Below are positions 34,181 to 46,973 of a stretch of DNA of 64,000 nt, in pieces. A program made the translations under genes and the position numbers. The DNA comes from Oscarella lobularis. Taxonomy: Eukaryota > Porifera > Homoscleromorpha > Homosclerophorida > Oscarellidae. The notes beneath the pieces are model-generated. The model saw only the letters and a program-made list of their open reading frames with translations. It had not been told where the DNA came from and ran no database searches. The stretch is taken from contig NC_089180.1 in assembly GCF_947507565.1 (NCBI RefSeq), forward strand, positions 1,302,001 to 1,366,000, given 5' to 3'. How positions within the stretch are numbered: position 1 is the stretch's first letter; the number at the start of each line of letters is the position of its first letter.

Positions 34181-35096
34181 TCCCCTTATCTACTATATAG
34201 GGTTAGGGGTATAAGTTGACGGTTTCGGAAAACACGAAATTAATGGAGCCGACCACCGCAGTTGTACGGGTGGAGCCCGTATAACGAAGGAGGGAGGCTC
34301 TCTCAAACGTGATCTTAGGACCTGAAGTGTCTGTCTGTATGTCTGTTCGTCACGCTCGGTATTGTGACGTAACTTAAAAGCCCGTTTTTTCGTACAGCGC
34401 ATGCGCGACAAAGGGCTCAAAACGGTGCCCCAAAAAAGGCGATTTACGACGCGAATAAAGCGTTTTTTCTTTCATAAACGGAAAAAATGCTTAGAAACCC
34501 TTATTTCCAATTGATCTGTGCTATTTTCCGTGTTATAAATGCCCTGAGAAACCGAAACGACAGTTTTGATTGTCACGCTCTGACGTCACAATCAAAAGTA
34601 TCCACTCATGCCGTATGTGCGTGGGTATGTACGCGTGTACGGGTAACAGGAAATATGACCCGTACACATGCATAGGTCCCCCTCAAATACAGAATACAGA
34701 GCACATTATCAAATACACTACGTCAGAAAAGCGCCTAATTAGGAAAACATTGCAATCATGCAAGTATTTACAGTATGTACGTAGGAGTGAGCTGTAGTAG
34801 CTAACGGCTGTAAGGACCACGTGAATATGTGACAACATAAAAAATTATGACGTCACACTATGGTATGCACTCTCGTACGGTAAGCGGTGGGAGGCTCTGC
34901 ATGATGGCAACACGGTGAACACCGGGCCATCATTCTCTAGTAATAATAAATAGAGACTACATCTAATGACGTCACACACACAACCATAGATAGAGCTCTA
35001 AAATTTCTTTCGAATGATCTGACTCTGTACACTATTTTGGAGCTAAAAGGGGGGTGGGCGCTTGCTCGGGTGTACTGTAGGCGTTTACTCGGTAGT
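34181..35096. other. Gene-poor region with CRE-like palindromes
   Basis: No exon supported. TGACGTCA or TGACGTCAC-type motifs occur several times (near 34580, 34848 and 34968), and CCCGTAT/ATACGGG-type motifs recur (for example near 34277). Confidence 0.5.
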
Positions 35097-35291
35097 TTAC
35101 GCGTGTACGGGCGCGTCGACGAAGAACGCCCAGAGCGCCTTCGATCCGAGAACGTCGTTATGATCTAGATCGCCGATGAGTGAAAGACCATCGAGCTCGA
35201 GGCGCGTTAACTCGTAAGGCGTCTGACAAGTCCCGTATACTCGGAGCGCGGGTGTTTTTCTTAATTCATAATTGGCTCGAAAGAAAAGCAA
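35097..35291 (-). CDS. Possible last exon of an unidentified gene
   Basis: Short open stretch reading YGTCQTPYELTRLELDG, LSLIGDLDHNDVLGSKALWA and FFVDAPVHA, then stop. Composition looks protein-like and differs from the surrounding AT-rich repeats, but I recognise no family and see no matching upstream exon. Confidence 0.22.
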   Translation of the reverse strand: MLFFRANYELRKTPALRVYGTCQTPYELTRLELDGLSLIGDLDHNDVLGSKALWAFFVDAPVHA

Positions 35292-36111
35292 GGCTTCAAT
35301 ATTTTTCGTTCACTTTCTCTTTACTTTCGGAAAGGGATGTACTACCGCTGTGAAATCATGACTTATTCATGGCAGATCAATTAGTAGCAAGTTTGGGTTT
35401 CTTTATTTTTGCGCTTCAGATATAGCCCGTATGTTTTTATTGCGGGGGTGCAGGTTCCCACGCGAAAACGGAGGTCTTTAGCGTCAAATAGCGTTCCAAA
35501 AATGAAGGAAACGTTGCGCTGCCACGTGCCGTTCAGCTGCAGCACCCGTATGAAGACCAAAAGGGTCTTTTAGACGCACACGTTCTCCGTTTTTACCCCA
35601 CAGCGCTTGCGCAGCTAGAAAACGGCCCCCAATCGAAATGAAATACTCGAAGCTAGGTCTTTTCTCGCATGCGCGACCACGCCCCTCCCAAGAAAATCGA
35701 AGCGGCTTCGATCTCGACTTCTCGCGGATCTAACCTCGAAACCATCTCCCCAAACAGACGGATCCCGACGAAATCGACTTGTCATCGAGCCTTCTCAACC
35801 CGGATGCGTGCGGCCTTCTCCTCGACGCCGTCGATCGACGACGAAGCGCCGTCGTCGTTCGTCGAACCCGGCTCGCGAAACGATCGAACTCGATCACAAT
35901 TACGCGCGACAAGGCGACGCGACGACGCAATTTCATCTCGCCGACGACGACGTTCTCGCTCTCTGCGACGGCGTAGAGTCGACGAAAGTCGCCTACAACG
36001 GCGGCGAACAGCCGGACTTCGGTAAGACACGCCTACGGAAGTCTTTATGTTTTGACTTGGACACGCCCTCGCGTACCTATATTGTTTAGGATACGAAGGG
36101 AAATCGCTTTT

Positions 36112-37566
<1,455 letters not shown>

Positions 37567-37599
37567 GATTTCGCAGCGACGAGACAAAGGTGTTGTACT

Positions 37600-38830
37600 G
37601 TGGTGTACGGGGGTTTTAACGAGATCACGTGCCGTCAGCCCCACGTGATTTCCGGGGATCTCATTTCAACTCTCTCTCGAAAAGTGGCGAATGTAGCTCG
37701 TAACTTTCTTATGGCATCGAGAGAGCTCAACATAGACAACGTTATGGACCGAATCGCTTTTCTCCAGCACTCGCAGAACCACGTTATCGCTCTCGCTCGT
37801 CAAATCTATGACGTCACGCACTGGAAATCGCCTCTAAAATCACTCGACGCTCTTCTATCGAGCTGTATGCTCTGCTTTTTTGCAGAATATCTACTTTCCG
37901 CAGCGTTTCTCGCCATATCCCGCGATTCTTCTACTCGGCTACGCGAAAATCGAAAGTCTACGCGCTCTACCTGCAAGAAGAGACGAAAAACAAGCTCAAC
38001 CACGTTTCAAAGACGGAAAGAAACGCTTTTTGAACGCCTGCAACGAAGACGTCGCAAAATCTCGCGAATAACTGAAGCAATTTCGCCTCCTCGTGGGCCA
38101 AGCCCACGAAATAGCGCAGACTCTCATCTATATGGGAGAAGAAATACGAAATTTGTTTTATTGGAAAAGACCAAGTGGATATTCACTTGTGGGACTTCTT
38201 GGTTGGCTTGGCTACGTTTTCGTATCGTGGCGCGTTCCCTTGCTCTTTTGCGTCATATGGCTTTTTACGAGAAATGAAAAAATGATTGAAATTCTTTTTA
38301 AGAAGACGGATGCTGCTTCGATTCCCGTTGATTCCGCTTCGGATCTGAGTGGAGACAGTGGAGAAGATCGCAAAACAACGCCCAAGTCGGATGACAACGA
38401 TGATACCGAAATAAATGAAGATGCCATGCGAAAAAGTCACGTTCTAATTCAAGATTCATCTGAAAGAAGTGACAGTGAAAACAGTAGTGACAGCGAAACG
38501 GAATCTAGAGTACTTTCCGTTGCATCGGAACCGGAAGTAGCGAGGAAGAGACTGTCTGGTTTTTCTCGTTTCCCTCGAAGGCGAAATCGCGGCGGCGATA
38601 ATGACAACGACGATCACGAAGGAGTTATTTTGAGCGGTTTGAGGTGTTTTCAGTGTACGAGCAGATTGCCACAGTCGTATGAGAATTGTCCTCGTTGTGG
38701 CGAGACGTTTTGTTCGTCTTGCTGCTGTCATGCCGTGAAGAAGGCGCTGTTCGAAGCGACGGCACCTGGTGCCGCCGAAGAAACTGTTTCCGTGTGTCTA
38801 AAGTGTTACATGAGTTTTCAAAGAAGATAA
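37600..38830 (+). CDS. ZFYVE27: Protrudin (FYVE-domain ER-shaping protein)
   Basis: The N-terminal part reads ELNIDNVMDRIAFLQHSQNH, WKSPLKSLDALLSSCMLC and a hydrophobic hairpin (IYFPQRFSPYPAILLLGYAK in the next frame); then FRLLVGQAHEIAQTLIYMGE, FYWKRPSGYSLVGLLGWLGY and VPLLFCVIWLFTRN (second hairpin); an acidic/Ser-rich linker; and a C-terminal FYVE-type zinc finger (CFQCTSRLPQSYENCPRCGE, FCSSCCCHAVKKALFEATAP, ETVSVCLKCYMSF). The vertebrate counterpart has the same RCC-x-VPKSSMGATAPEA pattern. It acts at ER-endosome contacts in neurite growth and endosome transport. A frame change occurs near 37890, and a TAA (near 38069) interrupts AKSRE-LKQFR. The start codon is uncertain. Confidence 0.8.
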
Positions 38831-38937
38831 CTTGTGAACTTTGTTTTGTATTGGAGCAGCTGACATACATTATTATCTATGAGATGAGACGAAAAGCAAT
38901 AAATTTAGAAATGGGGGGCGTGACGCGAGGGCTCCTG

Positions 38938-39699
38938 CTATAAAATGTTCTTTTTATTATATGTTCGAATCCGTCGGGTGGCGGGTAAGCAAAATCAGCA
39001 AAGGCAACGTCAAGAATAGCACCGTCATCAACTATGCGTATTTAGATTGTAGAGACTTGGTGTTTTCGTTTTCACGTGAGCTTACCGTAGAAAATTGGAA
39101 AGATTTGACCTCGTATACCAGTCACTGGACACTGGAGTGACTTAATAGATTCAGTTCTACGTGGTCATACGAACAGCTCTATACACAAAGATCTCATACT
39201 CTCAAGTAGATTAAATATATGTTTTCTTTTACTATTATGTCTCCTTCTCCTGGTAAAGTCTCTATTTTGTGGAGGATTTCGTCGTTGTGGCACACTGTTC
39301 CGTCCGAGCGGAGGACCCAGCTTTGGGAGTCTTTTCCAAAGGGGATGATGTCTAGTTTCGATTTGTCGGTCGCTAGGCCGACGCCCCATATGCCTTTGAG
39401 TCGAAAGACAAGGGAGGATGGGATTTTTTCTTACCTCCGGATTGGATTTTCATCTCGAAATAGGCTTTGTTTTGGACTATGGGTGCGTTGGCTAATGCGG
39501 CTCCTGTTCCGCAGACGCGTTTTCCTCCTTTCACGATCACGCAATCTGAGGAGAGCGATGTGGACTTCGCGTTTTGTGACGTTTCTCGTTTTGTCTTACC
39601 CATTTTGTTTGAGTCTAGAGTCACTTGAGGCATTTCGTTCAGCGAAATGTGGCCTGGCTCGCGATCGCGAGACCAGAAACGCAAGCGACATCGAATCAT
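38938..39699 (-). CDS. SPRYD7: SPRY domain-containing protein 7
   Basis: The start at 39699 gives MIRCRLRFWSRDREPGHISL and NEMPQVTLDSNKMG. After an intron the SPRY core runs: DCVIVKGGKRVCGTGAAL, NAPIVQNKAYFEMKIQSG, then GIWGVGLATDKSKLDIIPFG, SQSWVLRSDGTVCHNDEIL, LPGEGDII, YDHVELN, CPVTGIRGQIFPIFY and DDGAILDVAFADFAYPPPDG, ending HIIKRTFL at 38938. This follows vertebrate SPRYD7 throughout (HIPLKEMPAV, LHQNKSYFEFK, TPPPGFEKI). Near 39136 a small deletion with a frame change removes part of YLNGKN. Function is poorly known; a protein-interaction role is assumed from SPRY. Confidence 0.88.
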
Positions 39700-39753
39700 C
39701 GATAATTCAAGGTCCCGTACATTTGACAGTTTATCAGATTCTCACGAAAACAA

Positions 39754-40083
39754 TCACAAATCAGAATTCTTTTTCTGTCTGGCAAATACTTCAATTTCAA
39801 CCGTTTGAAAAAACTGTTGCCTATTGAGCCAGTTGACATCTTTGTCTGGAGGTAAATCATATGCATTACCCCAATTGCTGTAATTGCTTGAATTAGTATT
39901 GCTTTGGTCTGCAATATGAAGATCATGACCATCCCCAAAAGTAGCAAGATTAGACAAATAGTGACAGAAAGCATGAGAGTCACACGAACAGTTCATCCAG
40001 ACAATGAAGAAACGGAGAATGACGAAGAGGAAGAAGAGCTCATGGCCACTACACTCGATAAACGAACGACAGAGATTACGCAA
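39754..40083 (-). CDS. TLDc-domain protein, C-terminal fragment
   Basis: The minus-strand end reads FGDGHDLHIADQSNTNSSNY, SNWGNAYDLPPDKDVN and FFQTVEIEVF. This matches the C-terminal half of TLDc domains (gGhDl.Ia...n.s.S.sn.G..Y and the closing EIEVF). The start of the domain and any upstream modules are absent; a KIF23 gene cut short on its 3-prime side lies just upstream. TLDc proteins (OXR1, NCOA7, TBC1D24 and others) act with the V-ATPase or in stress protection; this one cannot be assigned. Confidence 0.6.
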   Translation of the reverse strand: MRNLCRSFIECSGHELFFLFVILRFFIVWMNCSCDSHAFCHYLSNLATFGDGHDLHIADQSNTNSSNYSNWGNAYDLPPDKDVNWLNRQQFFQTVEIEVFARQKKNSDL

Positions 40084-40419
40084 GAGGAAAGAGGTATGCA
40101 GTCAATTAATAATTATTTAATCAAAGTTTTTATGTATATCCATATTGATTTTTTAGAGAGATTTTCTGAAGGCGTTTGCAATATTGAAAGTATTTAATTA
40201 TTTATTTAGTATTCAATCAATCTCCTGGCATGCAGCATGCATATTTGATGAGAAGACCTCATGAGATCTCGGTCCACGAAAGTAATCATAAAGAAAAGTT
40301 CCTGTCAACATGCAACTGCGTTAATATAACCGAATCTAACAACATAATGATCCTTCTACAAGGCGAATTAAGCTTAATACAACACTAATACGTTCCCCCA
40401 TATATTATCCAAATCTTAC
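40084..40419. other. Junction between KIF23 and the TLDc fragment
   Basis: No exon of the missing KIF23 coiled coil or tail, or of the missing TLDc N-terminus, is seen in these roughly 330 bases. Confidence 0.5.
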
Positions 40420-42619
40420 TTCCGGAGCCGCAATATGTGGGAAAGTGAATGTGATTGGCTCATGAGGTGGCAACGGTTCAAATGGTCGATGAGCCGCTTC
40501 CACTGGAGCTTCAGCTGCTGCAAAGGAATTCCAATGCAAAGAGCCAAGTGTCAATAATAGATAAAATAGAACCTTTTCTTTCCATTTCTTCCAATCGCTC
40601 CATTGCCTCCTTGTAGAGTTTGTGAGCTAGAGGAGAACGGATAAAGAAAACAGTGTACCTATAGGTTTCGTATAGGTCATTACCATTTCGTCTGCCTGGC
40701 TCTAAGCCATTCTCCAATGACCTCATGACAGATGGTTTCGCCACTTCCACTTCCTGCGCCAATTCTGCAAAACGCATCACGTGCTAGAAAACTTGTTAAA
40801 GAATAATAAAAAAGGAAAATGATTATGATCCCAACTGACCAGACTCTCGTCATATTCATCCGCCGTTGGACTGATACATACAATCATCCTGACCTAAATG
40901 AAAAAAACAATTGCACCCCCAAAACGCGACATCACAAATAAATATCTTTACCTTTCCTTCGCCATCGAAATAGTTCTTAAAAATGTGCGCCAATTTCGAA
41001 TCTCTGTACGGAACGATGCGACTCGTTCCGTTCATTTGATTGTCCCGAAGCGTTTGAAGAACCATCAGAGCAGCATTGATATTGCCTGACACAGATAAAT
41101 AATAATAAATAATACACATAATTCCATATTACTACTGACCGGCTTCTTTAAGTTTTCCTCCACACGCTTGAGTGCGACTCGCTCTCTCCGATCCAGCCAA
41201 ATCGACGAGCGACAGCCGACTAATCGAGACGGCACTCTTCTCGTTCAATATTTCCGCTCCCGTCGCGTCGACGGGCGCTTGAACGACGCGAATCGTAAAG
41301 ACGCTGTGACTTCGACTCGACTCTTGATTGAGCTGAGTCTGAGCGACGCGTCGTCGCTGTTGGCCTCGCCATAGCAACTCGTACGCCTCTTCCGTGCTCT
41401 TCACTTCGTATTCGTTCGCGCCACTCACGTACATATTGTGACGATGATCTTCTCTCAAGTTCTTCCATTGAGGCGGTCTGATAAATAAAAAGGAATTGCA
41501 TTGATTCTTTTTTCTCTCTCTTGTATTGTCTATAATACTTCTGATGAACTTCGTCTGCGTCTGGTTCCTCCAATAGGTCATAGATGTAGTTGTTGTACAT
41601 CTCCACAAATGATACGAAGACTGCGTAGACATTGTCTTCATCCAACTACAAATACACGTCATAGACTATATAATATTTATATTGGCCTGCGTTATTTATT
41701 ATTACTCCGCTAATTTTCGTTGAATCTGGAATGCGCATAAAATCTGGGCAGTCTTGTCCCCTGTAAAATCCTTCTTTTAATTGTGTACTCGTGAGGGAAA
41801 GGCGTTACGCACCCAGATTTTTGAGATGCCGCAGCTTCGTTTCTTTGCTGCTCCATTTTGGCTTGAAATTCATTCTGAACGTTCATCCCATTTTGTTTAT
41901 CAGGTTTGAAGACCTTTTTTATGGATTTTATGTAGGGGGTGAAATTCTAACAGTAGTACACTTACACATTGCTCTGCTTGAAGATGACCGATGGAATTCG
42001 AAATGGTATCTAAACTTCTCGGCAACATTCCTCCATTTCCCGAATCTCCGATCATCGTGTGCGTTTTTCCCGATCCAGTTATTCCGTATGCAAAAAGAAG
42101 GCCTGTAGAGAATTTAATTAATTAATTATAATTAATGCTACGCGAGCTCTGCGTCTAATATTAAATATCTGACCGTTTTTTCCTTTGAGTACGTCGTCGA
42201 TCAGAGGAACGCACATATCGGCGAAAACGTCTTTTTGATCAGCATCGGTATCAAATACTTTACGAAACGTGCACTTCGTTTGATATCTGTGACCCGATTT
42301 ATACGATTGAGACGACTAGAGAGAAAAGGAAAGAGTCGCTCTTATTAAAAACTCTCTCTTTCTCCGAAGAACCTCCGGTGGATCGAGCAGAAGTTGATGA
42401 TTCGACACTTTTCGACCGCAAATCTCTTCTTCGCCATCCAATAGCGGTTTCAATCGGCAGTAAACCTACGGTGACATTGCGTTATGCCCTTTTCTTAGGG
42501 AGGCTCCTTACCCCAACGGGTTCCGTCGGAAGCGTCGCCTTTTTCGGCGTCGCCGCAGCGCGCGAGCGAGTCGTCATCGGCGTTCTTGGCGTTTGGGCTC
42601 CTCGCGAACGAATGTCCAT
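40420..42619 (-). CDS. KIF23: Kinesin-6 motor MKLP1, motor part only
   Basis: The start at 42619 gives [20 protein letters not shown] with a basic N-terminus. Motor exons: [47 protein letters not shown] (P-loop); [69 protein letters not shown] (switch I); [18 protein letters not shown] (switch II); [57 protein letters not shown] and GLEPGRR. The [18 protein letters not shown] insert region marks the kinesin-6 family. After an exon reading [16 protein letters not shown] (donor at 40419) the coiled coil and the Arf6/RACGAP1-binding tail are missing. MKLP1 forms centralspindlin in cytokinesis. Confidence 0.9.
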
Positions 42620-42698
42620 GGCTGTAAACGGTATTTATTTGATTTCGCGCTTGCGCACAATAGAGCACTTGCGTTTGACGTCGTCACAAAGCCCACGT

Positions 42699-42882
42699 AC
42701 CCGTATTTCCGCAGGGCAAAAGCGATAAGTAACCACCTTTTTTACGTGCGTACAGAACTTCGCCATGAATGAATGAAACCTTTTTTTGGTAACGCGATTT
42801 CATATCGTCGGGGAGAGACTACTAGCCACACTAAAATTTGTCCTGCAGAAATACGGGTTTGCCCTGCGGAAATACGGGTTTA
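42699..42882. repeat. Small TIR element (MITE-like) upstream of KIF23
   Basis: Bounded by inverted 22-base repeats with ACCCGTATTTCCGCAGGGCA at the left and its reverse complement at the right. The right arm belongs to the 73-bp repeat also found at the TCP1 5-prime end. Confidence 0.65.
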
Positions 42883-42921
42883 GGCATAAATACGTCATTT
42901 CGTGACGTAATCGCAAGTGCT
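42849..42921 (+). repeat. Second copy of the 73-bp dispersed repeat
   Basis: Direct copy of 32449-32521 with about one mismatch; ends in ACGTCATTTCGTGACGTAAT followed by CGCAAGTGCT. Confidence 0.88.
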
Positions 42922-43149
42922 CTCAATCCCATACACGTGACCGCTGCACTAGTGTTCACTTTTGAAGTAGGGAAACAGTGCTGCGTATTGTGTCGTGAAT
43001 TTCCGTGTATTTAGAAAAAATTATGCGAGCAATTCGGCACCAAAAAACCTCATTTTTCTTTTACAGAATACCGCGCGTTAGATGACGTAACTAAGATACG
43101 CCCTCTTTCCGCCCAGCGAAATTCTGCGCTATTTTTCACTCGACGCAGA

Positions 43150-43785
43150 ATGGCTAGTCTTCGGCCGAGGCACGCTCCACTACTACGAGCCAAAACCGAA
43201 GTGATCTACGCGCGCAAAGCAGCAGAAACCGAACGCCTCATCGAAGATCGCGAATCTCGCAAGAAAAACTGGAAACGCTGGGGCCCCTATCTCTCCGAAA
43301 GACAATGGGGGACCGTGCGCGAAGATTATTCGAGCGACGGAAACTGGTAAGCAAAAGACAATAAAAAAGAAGAAAAGAAAATTCCCTTCGTACAGCTGGA
43401 GCTATTTTCCACACGATCACGCCCGATCTCGTGCCTATCGCTGGGGCGAAGACGGCCTCCTCGGCATCACCGATCGCCAATGCCGTCTCTGCTTCGCGCT
43501 AGCGCTCTGGAACGGCAGCGATCCCATTCTAAAAGAACGCCTATTCGGCTTGACGGGCCCCCAAGGAAATCACGTGAAAGAGTGCTACTACAGTGTATTA
43601 CCATGGTATCTCTCATTGGAATGAATTAGCTCTTTTCTACGAGTATTTCCACGGCGATACGGGTCATGGTTGCGGAGCTAGGTCGGTTGGACGCTGGGGA
43701 TTTGATTTAATTTTTAATTCAATTTTTAATTCTATTTTTTAGTCACCAAACGGGATGGACGGCTGTGATTACGAGGTGTGTTTAG
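43150..43785 (+). CDS. GH63-type glycosidase with its middle deleted
   Basis: Exon 1 (43150-43346) reads [39 protein letters not shown]; exon 2 (from 43396) reads [58 protein letters not shown] and VKECYY. These are hallmark segments of bacterial/protist GH63 (MGH1-like) proteins. A third exon near 43630 jumps straight to the C-terminal catalytic motif [15 protein letters not shown] and then [12 protein letters not shown], ending near 43785. About 550-600 residues normally lie between VKECYY and FHGDTG; they are absent, although splice sites flank each piece. Substrate unknown; relatives act on alpha-glucosides or mannosylglycerate. A GH63 of this subtype is unusual in animals. Confidence 0.8.
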
Positions 43786-44033
43786 ATCGATGTGCAAAAG
43801 CAGATTTTTGTGAATCTTGACTGTGATTTATTTTCGGACTGATTGACTGTTGTGGCATGCTACTCTTTCTCTATTGAATATATGTCATTTGCCTTTTTTT
43901 TATTTCGAACACTTCCTCCCTCGTGACAGCCCATAGGTAAATAAATAAATAAATAACTCTACTAGAGCAAGAGGATCTGTGATAGCTTTATCGAGGTAGG
44001 CTCGCTTCGTCCGTGGCGTCTCTCAGCTGCTAA
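43786..44033. other. Short intergenic spacer
   Basis: AT-rich spacer with aataaata repeats; no gene seen. Confidence 0.4.
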
Positions 44034-46442
44034 CATGTGGTGCCTAGTTTCTTACCAGCACCAGTTCAAGCTCCGGCCGATTCGTTCGGCTCGTTTGGCC
44101 AAGACTAGACACCAGACAAACACAGGCAAGATATTCGAAACGCGTATCGCTCTCAATTCCCGTGTTACGCGGCGACGTTAGGTAGCGACTATACGATCGA
44201 AAGCGCCGCCATACGGTCACAGAAAGGGCTCGGTGCCCCGAACACCTCATGTAAGGCGATGACGTCACGAAAACGTCACGAACTCTCTCTTTCGAAAGGA
44301 TTTCGGCGATGGAGGCGCTTTTCCGGAAATCCAAGTGGCACAGTATGTCTCCCAGTTCGATCATGGAACATTGTGAGAGTTAAATTCTTTAGATATCCTC
44401 TCGGAATGGGCCAAACACGAAACGTATGTGAACGAGAATTTATTAGTCGCGTAGTTTTGAAAGCAGGTTTGCGTAGAACGACTCGAATGCGATTCCGATT
44501 CAACTTGACAGCGAGGGAAAAATTAAATACGACGTATTGGCCAAGCAAGGCCAACGAAAAGACAAGGCAAAACAATCATCTCAATTTTTTATTTAATCGT
44601 GTATTAATTTCTGATTTACAGGTAGTTCACGCCCATTTTCGGGACTTACTGCCTATGCATCTGAGACAAGGGGAGGACGGCGTCGACTTATCACGACCTG
44701 ATGACGAAGAAATAGAAAAGGTAATCCACAGCTACTCTTTATTAATTTATTTATTTATTTTTTGTTGTGGCGCTAGACGACCGAAAAGACAAAGAACGCT
44801 TTGGAAAAACTCGTGTCAGGCAAGATTTCGGCTGCCATGCCAGCGCACGTCCCAGAGCAAGCGAGTGAAGCTAAATACATTCGGTAAGAAATTTCATAGT
44901 AGTTTTGTCTAAGGATAATTCTATTTGTCTGTAGCTATACTCCGGCTCAGCAGGGAGAGGCATACAATGCCGGTGCGAAGCAACGAATTATTCGTATGGT
45001 TGAAGTGAAATCGGATCCACTGGAGCCGCCAAAATTCAAGTAAAAGAATCGCTTTGAGAGGGAGAGATAAGAAACGAAAAGTCCTTCTCTTATGTAGAGT
45101 GAATAAAAAGATTCCGAGAGGTCCTCCGTCGCCGCCTGCTCCAGTTATGCATTCTCCGACTCGAAAGGCACGTTTGTAGTGTACGCATTTTGCTCTTCAC
45201 TTATTCTTTTATTTATTTATTAAAGGTCACAGTCAAAGAGCAGCAAGAGTGGAAGATTCCGCCTTGCATCTCCAACTGGAAAAACGCCAGGGCACGCAAA
45301 ATAGACTCTAGTGGTATGAAATACTTCTAATTGAGGCGGTGTATTTTCGTAGGGTTACACCATTCCTCTTGATAAACGTCTGGCTGCGGATGGACGAGGC
45401 TTACAAGATCATCACATCAATCACAATTTTGCAAAATTAGCCGAAGCTCTTTACATTGCGGATAGAAAAGTCGGTGTTCTTGTTCTCGTATCGATTTTTT
45501 TCTTCTACGCTGTCTTGGTACATATAGGCTCGTGAAGCGGTCGAAATGAGAGCGCAGATATCGAAGAAAGTCGCTCAGAAGGAGAAGGAGCAAAAGGAGA
45601 AGGGTTTGCGCGAGTTCGCCCAGAAGGCGCGCGAAGAACGCCAGGGAATCCGAACGTCCGTCTCTTTTGGTATAAAACGAGTCGCAAAAAAGTCGCAAAT
45701 ATATATTTTGCGCTATTGTTATTGTTTTTTTCTTACAGACGACTTTGACACGGAGGCGCGCGAGCGCGAACAGCTTCGCTACGATCGTCACAAGGAACGA
45801 GAAAGGGAGAGACGAATTGCAAAGGCTGGAGCGGAGCGGAGGCGAGGAGAGAAGACGTCACAGGGAGAGTTGGTCATAGTTAGTATTTTCTAGAAATGAA
45901 TTGGCAAAAAAGAAAGATCGCGATATCAGTGAGAAAATCGCCCTTGGAATGCCGGCGCAGGCGCAGAGCCAGGAAGCGATGTACGATCAAAGACTCTTCA
46001 ATCAGAGCAAAGTACTATTGCCTACTACTACTACTGTATCTCCACGTGAAATAGAAGCGATTTGCGTAGGGAATTGACTCGGGTTTCACTATGGAAGACG
46101 ATATCTATAACGTCTATGACAAACCTTGGAGGCAGAGCGAAACGTCGGAACTTGGACAAGGACATAGACGGCGACGATATTGAGCAATTAATCAAAACGA
46201 GCCGGTAAGAATAACGACGAAGATTGTGTGTCCCTACTACGGAGCATTACGTTTAGATTCCAAGCTGATAAGGGCTTTGAAGGGGCCGATGAAGCGCAGA
46301 AGAGATCGGGACCGGCTCAATTCGAAAAGGACGTGGACGACGATCCGTTCGGTTTGGAAAGTTTTTGACGGATGCAAAGAAGGCCGATCGTTCGAAGAGA
46401 TCGCATCATCACCATGCGACAGAGGCGCTTCGTCGCTGTTAA
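44034..46442 (+). CDS. SNW1: SNW1/SKIP splicing factor and coregulator
   Basis: Exons in order: VVPSFLPAPVQAPADSFGSF; PPYGHRKG; DFGDGGAFPEIQVAQY; NAIPIQLDSEGKIKYDVLAK; LSRPDDEEIEK; KISAAMPAHVPEQASEAKYI, RYTPAQQGEAYNAGAKQRII, MVEVKSDPLEPPKFK; NKKIPRGPPSPPAPVMHSP; VTVKEQQEWKIPPCISNWKN (the SNW core); GYTIPLDKRLAADGRGLQ, NFAKLAEALYIADRK; REAVEMRAQISKKVAQKEKE; RDISEKIALGMPAQAQSQEA, MYDQRLFNQSK; GIDSGFTMEDDIYNVYDKPW; NLDKDIDGDDIEQLIKTSR and DDDPFGLESF. Nearly the full length is represented. The start codon is unclear (an ATG at 44035 is out of frame with VVPSFLPAP); about ten residues are lost with a frame change near 46140; a T-run one base short near 46364 gives an early stop. SNW1 is a component of the activated spliceosome and a Notch/nuclear-receptor cofactor. 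Confidence 0.88.
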
Positions 46443-46660
46443 TCCGGGTTTGGAGACACCGACGCGGGAGCGATAAAATCAAACTGCCATCGCGTTTGCT
46501 TCGAGAAACAGCGCTGACGAGCCATTACCATAGAGTTTTACAACAGTTTTATTTGATACAAAAAAAGAAAAAACGCTGCATGCGCTCGATCGCTCGCCAA
46601 CTCCTTCCAATTCGATTTGATCGTTTCGTCTTCGTTTTCCTGAGCCTATTCGTCCACATT

Positions 46661-46918
46661 TCAACCTAAAAAACAAGATGATTTGTCTCTGTCGTTCCGT
46701 CTTCGATTTCTCGAGCTCTCTCCTTCACGCTTCCACTTAGAAAAAAGAAAAAAATTAGTATCTGTCAAAAAATCGTTGTACGTACCTTTTTGCTGCGTCC
46801 GTATTCGCGCTATCCAGGCTACACCGCGCGGAGGTTCGGACGCTTCGTAGCCCAAGGCAGCCACCGCAAAAGCAATGGCCACCCGTTCCAAAAAGTGTCG
46901 GGCGAGCCACGACGTCAT
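46661..46918 (-). CDS. Small unidentified membrane-type protein
   Basis: The exon starting at 46918 reads MTSWLARHFLERVAIAFAVA, ALGYEASEPPRGVAWIARIR and TQQK, then a GTACGT donor (46785). After a ctaag acceptor near 46739 a short basic/polar tail follows. ATG, hydrophobic helix and splice donor make a real gene plausible. I recognise no family. Confidence 0.38.
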   Translation of the reverse strand: MTSWLARHFLERVAIAFAVAALGYEASEPPRGVAWIARIRTQQKGTYNDFLTDTNFFLFSKWKREGESSRNRRRNDRDKSSCFLG

Positions 46919-46937
46919 CAGCCACCCCACCGGTACC

Positions 46938-46973
46938 CGCCTGGATGAGAGACGGTCCCTAATACCGTAGTCC
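46938..46973 (+). repeat. 5S rRNA-like 3-prime segment (SINE3-like or pseudogene)
   Basis: CCTGGATGAGAGACGGTCCC followed by TAATACCGTAGTC resembles the 3-prime half of 5S rRNA (CTTGGATGGGAGACCG...AATACCGGGTGCTGTAGG), including the box C region of the internal promoter. The 5-prime half of 5S is not recognised upstream. It may be the head of a 5S-derived SINE or a 5S pseudogene. Confidence 0.35.
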
